Positions 25,701 to 37,700 of a DNA stretch of 64,000 nt are shown here, piece after piece. The notes beneath the pieces were generated by a model, which saw nothing but the letters and a program-made list of their open reading frames with translations, made no database searches and was not told the origin of the DNA. Numbering within the stretch: the stretch's first letter is position 1; each line of letters opens with the position of its first letter. This DNA comes from Piliocolobus tephrosceles (taxonomy: Eukaryota; Chordata; Mammalia; Primates; Cercopithecidae): contig NC_045441.1 of assembly GCF_002776525.5 (NCBI RefSeq), positions 130,801,402-130,865,401 on the forward strand, given 5' to 3'. Made by a program: the position numbers and the translations under genes.

Positions 25701-28700
25701 GAACAGAACCACCTACCCACAATGAACTACTATGACTGCCATGCTGGAAAAGCTATAATTCTATCTTACTGTGTCATGGTATTAGGGGTCTGTTCTTCAT
25801 TATAGCAACGTAGCCTATACTCTAAAAGCCAAAAACGATACCTGGAAATGAGTTACTACAGTATCAAAAACCATATCGAGACACTGGCTCTGTTGCTGGA
25901 AGGGGAGGGTGGTGAGAAAATAGATATTGCAGACTAGAAAGCTGGCAACCCTTGTTACACTTGTAGCAAAACATCTGCTAGAACTTCAATAATTTTAGAC
26001 CCTGTGTCGTCTGAATTTGTAGCTTTAAGGGGAAGCAGTTGGAAATAGAATGCTGGTGTGTGCTGACTGCCCCTTGTGTGCTTTTAGTGAGCTACTACAA
26101 GAGTAAGATAAAAACAAGGAAGAACTGGCTGGTTTACAAGGAAAAATGGAATAAAATACAGCCTACTAAGGGTCATGTGTTCTAAATTTGGCAACATAAA
26201 TCTATTGAGATTTCAACAATTTGGGACCCCATAGGGCTGGAAAAGTCAATGCTACTGTACCCCAAAAGCAGGAGACAGGAGTCTCTCTCAGGGCATCTAT
26301 GAACGTCTGCAGTTTAGTATTCTTGGGCAGACAAGCGAGTCCGCTTATTTACAAAGATCAGATTTAGGGAATCACCTCAAGGAAGTCATTATGAAAATGA
26401 GGGAGAAAGGGATGGGCCAAAAAGAGAAGCCAGTAACTATAATTCAGTCTGCTAATTAAAATCCATGACCCAAAGAAGATCTTTGGTCGTGGATACTTTT
26501 ACCTGGAACTGACTGGAAGCAAACCAGAAGTCAATTTAGTTTTTGAGGGACATGTATTGTCACATGCTTGGCTTATAAAAGCCTATGACTTCTTGACCTC
26601 CAAATCTATACCAGCAGGAAAGGTGTTCTAAAGCTGTACAGCCTCAAGAAGGGCATGTTCTCCAATGCCCACTGCAGATGTGGTTATGGAGGAAAATGAA
26701 GAAAGAATCTTCTAGAAGACAAAGCCAAGTACCATGGAGGAAAATGGACAGGTGATTCTACACAACAGAACCAAAGTTGAACCAACAGCATACTGACTCG
26801 GCAATTCCTGCTCAGCAGAATTTCACTGTTGTTATGAACTAGTGACCATCCATATTTCTCATTCTTCCCTTTTCCAAACAGGAGTTTGTATTGTGCTTCC
26901 TACCTTACCTCCTTTATTGCATTTGGGAGGTAGGGAGTAGAGGGACTTGGCTATTCTTTTATAATGTAAAGAACTACTGCACACCACAGAGAAATCCTAG
27001 ATTTTAGACTGGGAGTATGAACTGAATGAGACTCTATGACGTCTCCTTTGGGGTGGGAGGAATGGCCTTTACAAGTGGGAAGAAGAGTACACATGGATAC
27101 CGGAGTGGCCAGAGGGGCAAACTGAGGCAGAAGCTGTTGACTTTTTCTCAAAGTCAAGCCTTCCCTTCTTCCTGTCTGTAACCAATGCCCCAGAGTTCTA
27201 ACCGGTCACAGGGTCACCCACCTAGTAGTGATGCTTCCCAGTCTGCTTTGCTGTTGGGTGTGTCTCTGTGATTGAGAACTTGACAATGGAATATGAGAAG
27301 TGAGATACGTAAATTCTAGTTTTTCCCTCTTCCCTATGAGCTGAAATGCAAACATAATAGTAGTAAGCAGCTTTCAACATTTGGGAAAGAGCACCTTGCA
27401 ATACAAAACCATTCTTAGGATATGGTAGAATAACAAGAGATGAATATGGGTCCCTGAACAATTGTATGGAACAGAGCAGGCTACCTAACTTGACCACTTG
27501 CCTACCTCTATGCTATGACATGAGCAATAATCTTTTATCTTAATCGGGCCATAGTAATTTTGGGCCTCTGTTCTTGCCTTTTAGCCAGGACCCTAACTAA
27601 TAAAATAACACCTTAAAATCTTTGGATTTTGAACCATGAGACTGTATTGCCTACTTGGAAAATTAGCTTTTTAAAAGGAATAATATTGTTTTAAAAGTGT
27701 CAAAATCCCAATAAAATGGTCTTTTTTAGAACTTCATAATATTACTTCTGAGACAAAAAAGAAAAAACTGAGGAAATATTTTGAACACAGAAAAAGATAT
27801 ATGTGCAAATGTATTTTCCATAGCTCCAAAAGGTAGAGGAGCAGCTAAAAAAAAAATAAACAGTTAATAGAAACATGCTGCATGTTCAGCCACAGAGAAT
27901 AACCAAGTAAATGTATGGGACAGCTCCAGCAATAAAGAGCTATTAAAAGAATCATCGAAATGATAAACATAGAAGACAATGGGGGAGAAAAGATATGCAT
28001 GACAGGCATTCCTGGAGAAGGAAAAACCAGAACGCAAAAGTTAAATATTTTATTACAGAAGAAACAGTTCCTAAAATTAAAAATAAAAGACCTATCTATT
28101 GAGCAAAGGGGACAAACTATCCCAGAACATTCTGATACGAACTAATAAACATTTGGCAAGTTCAGGCTGGGCGCGGTGGCTCACACCTGTATCTCAGAGC
28201 TTTGGGAGGCCGAGGCAGGCGGATCACGAGGTCAGGAGTTTGAGATCAGCCTGATCAACATGATGAAATCCCGTCTCTACTTTAAAAAAAAAAATTAGCC
28301 AGGCATGGTGGCGGGCCAGCTACTCAGGGGGCTGTAGTCCCAGCTACTCAGGGGGCTGAGGCAGGAGAATCGCTTGCACCTAGGAGGCAGAGGTTGCAGT
28401 GAGCCAAGATCATACCACTGCAATCCAGCCTGGGTGACAGAGCAAGACTCCGTCTCAAGAAACAAAAACAAAAACAAACAACAAAACAAAACATTTGGCA
28501 AGTTCAGAAACAGCACAGACAAAGATAAACTCTACAAGTATCTGGATGGAGAAACTTCTCCAAAATAACTAATTTCAGATAACAGTAGAACAGTATCTAT
28601 AGCATCCTGAGGGGAACAAGAAAGCATTCAAGAACTGTACAACCAGCTCAGGATAAAGGGAACAGGCCAACAGTATTGATCATGCAAGATCCTTTCAAAG

Positions 28701-31700
28701 AAAGAAAAGTGTCTGATGGTAAAATTCAACCATTCAAGAATTTTTTATTTTTTTATTTACTTTTATGTTTTAGACAGGGTCTTGCTCTGTTACTCAGGCT
28801 GGAGTGCAATGGCACAATCATAGCTCAAAACTTCTGGGCTCAAGCCATCATCTCACCTCAGCCTCCTAAGTAGCTAGGACTACAGGTGCACACCACCATG
28901 CCTGGCTAATTTTTTTGTTTTTGTAGAGTTGGAATCTTGCTTTGTTGCCCAGGCTGGTCTTGAATTCCTGGCTTCAACTGATCCTCCTAAATTGATCCTC
29001 CTTGGCCTCCTAAAGTGTTGGGATTATAGGCGTAAGCCACCATTCCTGATCAATTTTAATGTTTATATATTGTTTCTCAGTAAACAATTGTTACATTTTG
29101 TCACATATTGTCACATTTTTCATAATCTTTTTTCTTAATTTTGGAGGAATATTTCAATGTCTAGTATATGTTACTGTGAAAAAATATTTACTTGAAGTTA
29201 TAAGTAAAATTATGTTTAATATATGTCATTAACACAGTCTGCTATTTGAGAAAATTAAATCTATAAAATATTAATCCTATTTTTGTAAAGATATTTGTAT
29301 TCTACAATCACATTCATGGAATATTGTCAATGGGTATCTGTGAGTGTTACTATTTGAGAGGATTTTTTAAAATCCTTTGTACTTTCACATAAATTTTTAA
29401 ATAATAAACATGTTTTTTCCACAAACAACAAAGTTCACACTTTCAAAGCTGAAGATCACAATTATGTTGCATAAAAATGTTTAAATAGTGATAAATTTTA
29501 AAAGTATAGACTATAAAAGAATATATATATTGTATATACTCAAATATGTATTTTAAACTTACACACATACACAGAAAAGAAGTGGTAACATTTTGTCAGT
29601 GCTTCAGGGATTAGGGATAAATTTTCCCCTCAAAATCTGAAATGTAATTAGGTTACTTGCATGATGAAAAAAATGTAAAGGAATAGTTTTGCTGCTTCTG
29701 TTAAAAATTCTCTTCCTATCCCAGGCAACTTGGCTCACGCCTATAATCCCAGCTCTTTGGCGGGCTGAGGCAGGAGGATCACTTGACTCCAGGAGTTCAA
29801 GACCAGCCTGGGCAATATAGTAAGAGCCTGTCTCTACCAAAAAAGAAAATTTTTTTTAAGTTCTCTTCCTATTATCCCAATCATAGTAAGAATCCCAATA
29901 ATAAAAAGAGTAGGCTTTTAAAAAGTTTAGGATTTCTTTGCCAACTTGGGGCGAGGAGGTAACTACTGTGGCTTTGAATAAACAAAGATCATGTACCTGT
30001 CAACAAATGACTTAATTTAAAAAAGTGATGGCAGTATTAAATCCAAACTGAAGGCAGAATATACCCTGGCTTTCATTATAGAGTGAAGACTCATCATGCA
30101 GGACGTTGGCTGAAACGAAAGGACACTACCCGAGGCGTGAAACATCGCCATGGATGTTCTTGGAAAGACATCTGCTGCTCTGGCACGCAAGTGCTGTCTC
30201 CGAGGGCTCGTGCCATATGCACCAGATGGTGGATCCTGCTGCCTCCCTGCACATGTACGGAAGCCACGTACCGAACCTGGTTCTCCAAGAAGTGCATGTA
30301 GCGGTAAAGCAGCGTGTAGGAGGGAGAAAGGATGCCCACAGACTTCATCCGCGCGCCACGTTCCAGCTCGCTCTCCACTGGCATGTTGGCAAAGCAGGCC
30401 AGGCCGAAGAAGGGCCCCTTTCGGAAATAGCTAGAAGAGACCAAATACATAGCGTGGCTCAAGATCAGAGAGGAATTTTGAGATGCGATCCTAAACAAAA
30501 CAAATGAACGGTGTCCGGGGCTGTCAATGACAAAGCTCAGCCTCAAAGAAACAAGTAGGCCAAGCCACTTGACCTCACCGACGAGATGAGCAAGGCTTGA
30601 AGAGATTACAGAACTTGCCAAGGGTCACCTGGCTGGAGCTGGGCGTTGGTCCCTGGCAAGTCTGCTGCTCAGCTGCCCGCGATCATGGGACACATCTCTT
30701 CTCTCCTGCACCACAACTAATGACTTGGACGGGAGAAGCAGAACCAACATTCCTCTTCAGGCTCCTCTGGAACTAGGACTCTCTTTCATAGCATAAACCG
30801 CGTTGATTCTTCCCTTACTTCCTGAGGCTCTGATATTTTTCATTGAGCTGCCGTTTTATTTCCTCCTCTTTCTCACACTTGTATCAGTCATGAATTCAGC
30901 CCCATGAGGAGATTAAAGCCACTTCATTACCCTTAAGGTCTTTCCATTGTTCCTTCTCACAAAACTCTCTGAATGTGCCACTACATAGGACTAAAAAATG
31001 GCCTGACTTAAAGCTGGTATTTCAAGGTTGAACACATAGATGTCCTCAGTTAACTCACACGGGGCTGAAACTGTGCACTTTCATTAAAACCAAACCTCAG
31101 GTGAGGTCCATGTAATTTCTGAGAAAGTGAGAGAACCTCTACAGGTAGGGATTCTTAAGATGTGTAGGTCACGAAGCCCATTGAGAACCTGATGAAAGCT
31201 AGACATCTCGCTAGAAAAATGATGTCAACACAAAACTATCCATGTATTTTCAAGGCATTTACATACAGCACATGAAGACCTCCTAATAAGAGCCCTTCTG
31301 CTTTGGGGAAAGTGTGGAGATGGGGGGAATGGTACGAAGAAGACTCCAAGTTCAGAAGTACTTACATGAAATCAGATTGGATTTTATGGGACCCACTGGC
31401 CATAGACTTGAACTCAACACCTTCGAGGTCAATATCTTGAGGTAAGCACCATTCTACCATGTTCCCTGTAGGAAAAGGAAGATGCAACATCATTCAAAGC
31501 AAATGGGTTAGTACAGGGCTTAGCACACGTGGCTTCTCAATAAACCGACTGCTGACTCAGCCTGACACAGACCAGCGAGATGCTCAGAGCTCAGCTCCTC
31601 CATCACCGGCAGGGGTGACACCCGAGGACCCGGAGATGGACACTGAAGGAACCTCCCATCTCTGCCCTCAAACACTGTTCTCCTCCCTCAGGAGGATGCT

Positions 31701-34700
31701 GCCTTTGATTCTGTCATTCTGCTCAACCACTTCCAAATCTGCCTTTCGTGGCCTCACTTCTCTGCATGTTTTTTTAATCTTACGCCCTCATTTCCTTACC
31801 TCGTGTTCTCTCCTTAATCCCTTGAGATCTTGATTCTATCTATAGCCACTAATGACTGGGAAAAATCCCAAAACATGTTTTAAATTCTCATTCTCATTCA
31901 CCTCTAGGTAGGATTTGCTAATTCCTCAAACATTTCTCTTCTTTTTCCTAGATTTCCATGATAGAATACTATTTTAGTGCTTTTCCTACCTCTTTGACCA
32001 ATGTAACTCTGTTTCCCTCCCTCCCTCTCTCCTCTCTAAGTGAGGTCCTTCTTCAAGGATATTTGCTTCCAGAATCCTGGGACTCATTCACTCATCATTA
32101 ATTATTTGGTTTCTCCTGAGCCAGATGCTGGAGATACAAAGTCCCTGACCTCAGTGAGATTAGATTCCGGAGAGAAATGAGGAGATCTATAGGAGGTGAG
32201 CAGTTATAGTGCAGGGGGATCAATATTAGGACAGAGGATAAGATGTGATTTCTTTTTTCTTTTTTTTTGAGACGGAGTCTCACTTTGTCGCCCAGGCTGG
32301 AGTGCAGTGGCGCGATCTCAGGTCACTACAAGCTCCACCTCCCAAGTTCAAGGCGATTCTCCTGCCTCAGCCTCCCGAGTAGCTGAGACTATAGGCGTGT
32401 ACCACCACACCCAGCTAATTTTTGTTGTTGTTGTTGTTGTTGTTTGAGACAGAGTCTCGCTCTGTCACCCAGGCTGGAGTGCAGTGGCAGGATCTCGGCT
32501 CACTGCAAGCTCCGCCTCCCGGGTTCACGCCATTCTCCCGCCTCAGCCTCCCCAGTAGCTGGGACTACAGGCGCCCGCCACCACGCCCGGCTAATTTTTG
32601 TATTTTTAGTAGAGACGGGGTTTCACCATGTTGCCCAGGCTGGTCTCCAACTCCTGACCTCAGGTGAATCACCTGCCTCAGCCTCCCAAAATGTTGGGAT
32701 TACAGGCGTGAGCCACCACCCCAGGCCAAGATAGGATTTTAAAAGTACAAGCATGCCTCAGGCCACGGGAATCAGGGAACTACACAATAGCAGTGTTATC
32801 TGGAGTCTTGAGAGAATACTATAGAATACTCCCTGTTGTTTTCATGCATATTCAAAAGGGTTTAAAGCAAAACACTAAACTACTTGTGAGATTTCATTTC
32901 AGAACAAACTTCTTATTAACACTCCAAATCCTAATTTGCTAAGGCATTAGAAAAACCATCAATAATCCCAGTCAAACAGCGCTTTCAGATAATTGTTCAG
33001 GGCATCAGGGAATATACAATCTAGTCTCAGGACATGGTAATTATCATAGAGCACTGTCGAATCCCACACTCAGCAGCCCAAGGCACGTTCAAATAGTTTA
33101 TTTTCAAAAGAGGAAGGATTCCGATCATTTAGTCAATTCACTAAAGTGAAAAGCATGAAAGAGAAATTAAGAGTTCATAAAACAGAAAGCTCTGAAAATG
33201 TTATGTTTGTCAGGGTCAAAGATAAGAAAAAGCACTCAGAAAGAAAGAGGGGTGACCTTGGGCATAAGATGAGTTTTTTAAGTGCCAAGTTCCCCCACGC
33301 TTTCTTATATTTTCCCCTACCATCCATGTCTATTACCTCCACAGTCCAGTGGATTTTTTCCCTGTGGCATGCATCAGGACAGCTAACGAGCTTTAAAAGG
33401 TGCCAGGGGCTACCCTAGGTCTACAGAATCACCATCTTCCCCGCCCTGCCACAGGGTGATTCTGCTGATGCACGACAGGGATAACAGCCCCTGCTTGGGC
33501 CTCTGTGTACATGCTCCTCACCCTTCACAGTGGCAGGATATGCTCAGCAGAGGAAAGGGACAGGACAGTCTGGGACAGAGCTACAATGAACCTCGATAGG
33601 CTCTGTCAACCAACCTGCTTCTTCTAATACTCACTGCCTTGTTTACCCACACGCCACACATCACTGGGTTCAGCTAGCTCAAACTTGGCTTCTTTCCTCT
33701 AACCCAGCCCACTCATGACTACTCAGTGTCTTAAAACTTTATTTACCCAAATGTTATATTGAAGTATAGCATAAGTATAGAAAAGTGCCAAGATGTTCAT
33801 TGCAGCACTATTCACAATAGCAAAGGCAAGCAACCAACCCAAATGCCCACCGACGGTAGACTGGATGAAGAAACGTCGTTACACACCACAGAATACTATG
33901 CAGCCACCGACGGTAGACTGGATGAAGAAACGTCGTTACACACCACAGAATACTATGCAGCCATCGATGGTAGACTGGATAAAGAAAACGTGGTTACACA
34001 CCACAGAATACTATGCAGCCATCGATCGTAGACTGGATGAAGAAAACGTGGTACACACCACAGAATACCATGCAGCCACTGACGGTAGACTGGATGAAGA
34101 AAACGTGGTACACACCACAGAATACTATGCAGCCATCGACGGTAGACTGGATGAAGAAACGTCGTTACACACCACAGAATACCATGCAGCCATCAATGGT
34201 AGACTGGATAAAGAAAACGTCGTTACACACCACAGAATACCATGCAGCCATCGACAGTAGACTGGATGAAGAAAACGTGGTATACACCACAGAATACTAT
34301 GCAGCCATAAAACGGAACGAGATCACGTCCTTTGCAGGGACATGGATGGAGCTGGAAGCCATTATCCTCAGCAAACTAACACAGGAACAGAAACCCAAAC
34401 ACTGCATGTTCTCACTCATAAGTGGGAGCTGAACAGTGAGAACACATGGACACAGGGAGGGGAACAACACATACCAGGGCCTGTCAGTGGGGAAGGGGAA
34501 GAAAAAGCATCAGAATAAACAGCTAACGCATGAAGGGCTTAATACCTAGGTGAGGGGTTGAGAGGTGGAGCAAACCACCATGGCACACATTTACCTATGT
34601 AACAAACCTGCACATCTGCACATTTATCCTGGAACTTAAAATTTTAAAAAAGGAAAAGTGCACAAAGTACAACTCAATGGATTTTCCCAAAGTCAGCATA

Positions 34701-37700
34701 TTTGTGTAAGTAGCACCCAGATCAAGAAGCTGAAAGAACATTATTTGTACATCAGAACCCTCCCTCATAGAGCCTCCAAGTCATTAACCCTCTCTCATGA
34801 ATTAGCTTAGCCTCTTCTGAGTTTCTACAAATGTAATTATAGTTTATATTTTTATGTCTTTTATGTCATCCATGCTGATGTGTGTAGCAATAGTTTGTTC
34901 ATTTATTACTTCTATCATATGCATGTAGCAGTTTACCTGCTTAACTGGTGATGCACATTCAGGTCACTTCCAATGTGAAGTTACAGCAACGGGCACTGCT
35001 GTAAACAATCCTGTATTTGCCATCTGCTGAAATAGCGTAAAGTGGCATTGTAATGCACTGATCTGGTTGGGCTGAACTATCCTCCTCAGAATTTCCCTTC
35101 TTTGTATGCTTCCAGCTGAGATTTGGAAGTGAATCAATAGCCACGTTATGTTTGCATCTGTAAGGTCGGTGCAGAAGGTGCACTGCATAGCTGCTTCTCT
35201 GCAGGCTTCCCACAGTGGTGAGGGGCAGCAGCCAGCCCTGATGATGCTGCAGCCACCATCCCTTGATCTTCCTTCAACTTCTCCGACTCCTAAGCCAGGT
35301 GTGTGTTTTGTTCCATAATAAAGGGCATCAGCTTCTCCTTAGGAGACACCCACATCACCAAAGCTGGATACAGTAACAGCCTGATCCAAGTTCCCATCTA
35401 TCTTCATGAGTTTCAGCTTCTTATTCTTCCTCCTCCTCCTCCTCCTCCTCTTCTTCACAGATTTACTCTCTTCCTTCATAACTGTCTGCCCAGTAGACTT
35501 CAAACTCCAACAGCAGACACAAATAACAGCCTTATATAGATTGTCTAACAGCTCCCACAGTTGCATAAAACCAAATCCCTGCAACAAACTCCTTTATGTA
35601 TCTCCTAGTTTTTCTGTTTCTTTGATTGAACTTTGACTATCACAATATGCACATTTCTACTACATCCCTAGGACTAGAATTGCTTTAAGAATGTTTGCAT
35701 AACTGCAAACTAAGACACTCTCAATGATTCCCAAAGTAATATTTCCCAAGCTTATGTTAATAGGGCTTCTGCAAAAAAGAAAACAAAATTTTGTGAAATG
35801 TGTGTTTTTTTGGCCAAGTTATCTTAGCTTAAACAAAGCTAGACACATTCCTCTATTGCAGAACTTCTCAGAGCCTTTAATGTGCCACTCTGCATCGTGA
35901 ATCTCCATGAGATCAATACAGTGCTTAATGTTTCCCCAAATTCTCCTTTTTAAAGGAGTATCTTAAATTTTTTAAAGGAGTATCTTAAGAGACTAATTTT
36001 AGGCCGGGCACGGTGGCTCAAGCCTGTAATCCCAGCACTTTGGGAGGCCGAGACGGGTGGATCACGAGGTCAGGAGATTGAGACCATCCTGGCTAACATG
36101 GTGAAACTCCGTCTCTACTAAAAAATACAAAAAACTAGCCGTGCGAGGTGGCGGGCGCCTGTAGTCCCAGCTACTCAGGAGGCTGAGGCAGGAGAATGGC
36201 GTGAACCCGGGAGGCGGAGCTTGCAGTGAGCTGAGATCCGGCCATTGCACTCCAGCCTGGGTGACAGAGCGAGACTCCGTCTCAGAAAAAAAAAAAAAAA
36301 AAGAGAGACTAATTTTATAGAAGGCATTTTTTTAAAAAAAAAGAAATCTAGGTATATCAGGTGTGCAAGCTGTCCTTCAATATCCACTCTTCCCTTCTTA
36401 CATGTATTATATATTAACAGATTTATATATTATATATATATTAACAGATTTATTAAGGGCATGCATGTGTTTAAAAAAACTGATGAATTAGTGTTAATTA
36501 CCCTAGAAATGACAATAATATTGTAGTTACATAGGAAAATGTTCTTATCCTTAGAAGGTTTATACTCAAACATTTAGGAGTCACATATTATCATATCTGT
36601 GACTTACTTTCAAATGGTTCAGGAAAAAAAGGCATAACCAGATCTGTATATAGTCAGTTCTACTTTTATCACTTACTGGATTTGTGTCAATGCAACAGAT
36701 GTACTTGAGAGCAATTTGAGCAAAGGGAATTTCATATTCATTTATGCTATAGACTCAATGCAATCCCGATCAAAATCCCAGCAAATTATTCTGTGGATAT
36801 TGACAAGTTAATTCCAAAGCTTACATGGAAAGGCAAAAGACCCCAAATAGCCAACATAATACTGAAGAAAAATAAAATTAGAAGATAAACAGTGCACCCA
36901 ACTTTAAGACTTATTATAAAATTAATCAAGAGAGTAGGTATTGGTGAAATATCAGACAAATAGATTAATGGAACAGAATACAGAGGCTTGAAACAGACCT
37001 ACACAAATAAATGACGTAATCTTTGCCAAAGGAACAAAAGCAACACAATGGAGAAAAGATAGTCTTTACGATAAATGGTGCTGAAACAAGTGGACATCTA
37101 CATGCAAAGATGTAAAACTAGACACCTACTTTACCCCTTTCACAAAAATTTATTCAATATGGAAAGCAGCTAGCCTAGGTAACATAGCGAGACCCTGTCT
37201 CTACAAAAAAATTTAAAAAAGATAGTCAGGCATGGTGGTATGAGCCTGTAGTCCTAGCTACTTGGGAGAGTGGAGTGGGAGGATCACTTGAGCTCAAGTG
37301 GAGTTCAAGGCTGCAAGGAGCTATGCTCACTCCACTGCATCCCAGCCCGGGCAACAGAGTGAGACCCTGTCTCTAAAATAATAACAATTTTTTAAAAAAT
37401 ATGGATAGTAAACCAAAATGTAAAACGCAGAATTATAAAACTTCTAGAAGATAACACATGAGAAAAATCTGGGTGACTTTGGGTTTAGCAATGAGTTTCC
37501 GGATATAACACTAACAGCACAATTCATGAAGGAAAAATGGATACACTGGACTTCATTAAAATGTAAAACTTCTGATCTATGAAAGACACTATTAAGGGAA
37601 TGAAAAGACAAGCCACAGACTGAGAGAAGATATTTGTAAAACACATATCTGATAAAGGACTGTTATCTAAATTATACAAAGAACTCATAAAACTCAACAA

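Larger units (their letters stand above)
33731..34990 (-). repeat. Old L1M-type fragment split by the L1PA insertion
   Basis: The flanks 'gaagtatagcataagtatag' and 'tgcacaaagtacaactcaat' ... 'gcacccagatcaagaag' are continuous with each other if the younger L1 and one target-site copy are removed. They resemble antisense L1M 3' sequence. Confidence 0.55.

Noticed and set aside
30094..30621. 175-codon minus-strand frame as an independent gene
   Set aside because: Its middle is DENND11 exon 3. The ends are intron sequence beyond the CTAG acceptor and GTACGT donor.
33850..34306. CRISPR-like array (regular 57-bp spacing)
   Set aside because: The units are tandem copies with no unique spacers, in primate DNA within an L1.
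33793..34432. Repetitive proteins of 139-155 residues as a novel repeat gene
   Set aside because: The sequence is the ORF2 C-terminal region of a 5'-truncated L1 with an expanded unit. No promoter or start of its own is seen.
35339..35587. Poly-arginine minus-strand frame as a nuclear-localisation-like peptide
   Set aside because: The Arg run comes from the (CCT)n trinucleotide repeat; no other support.
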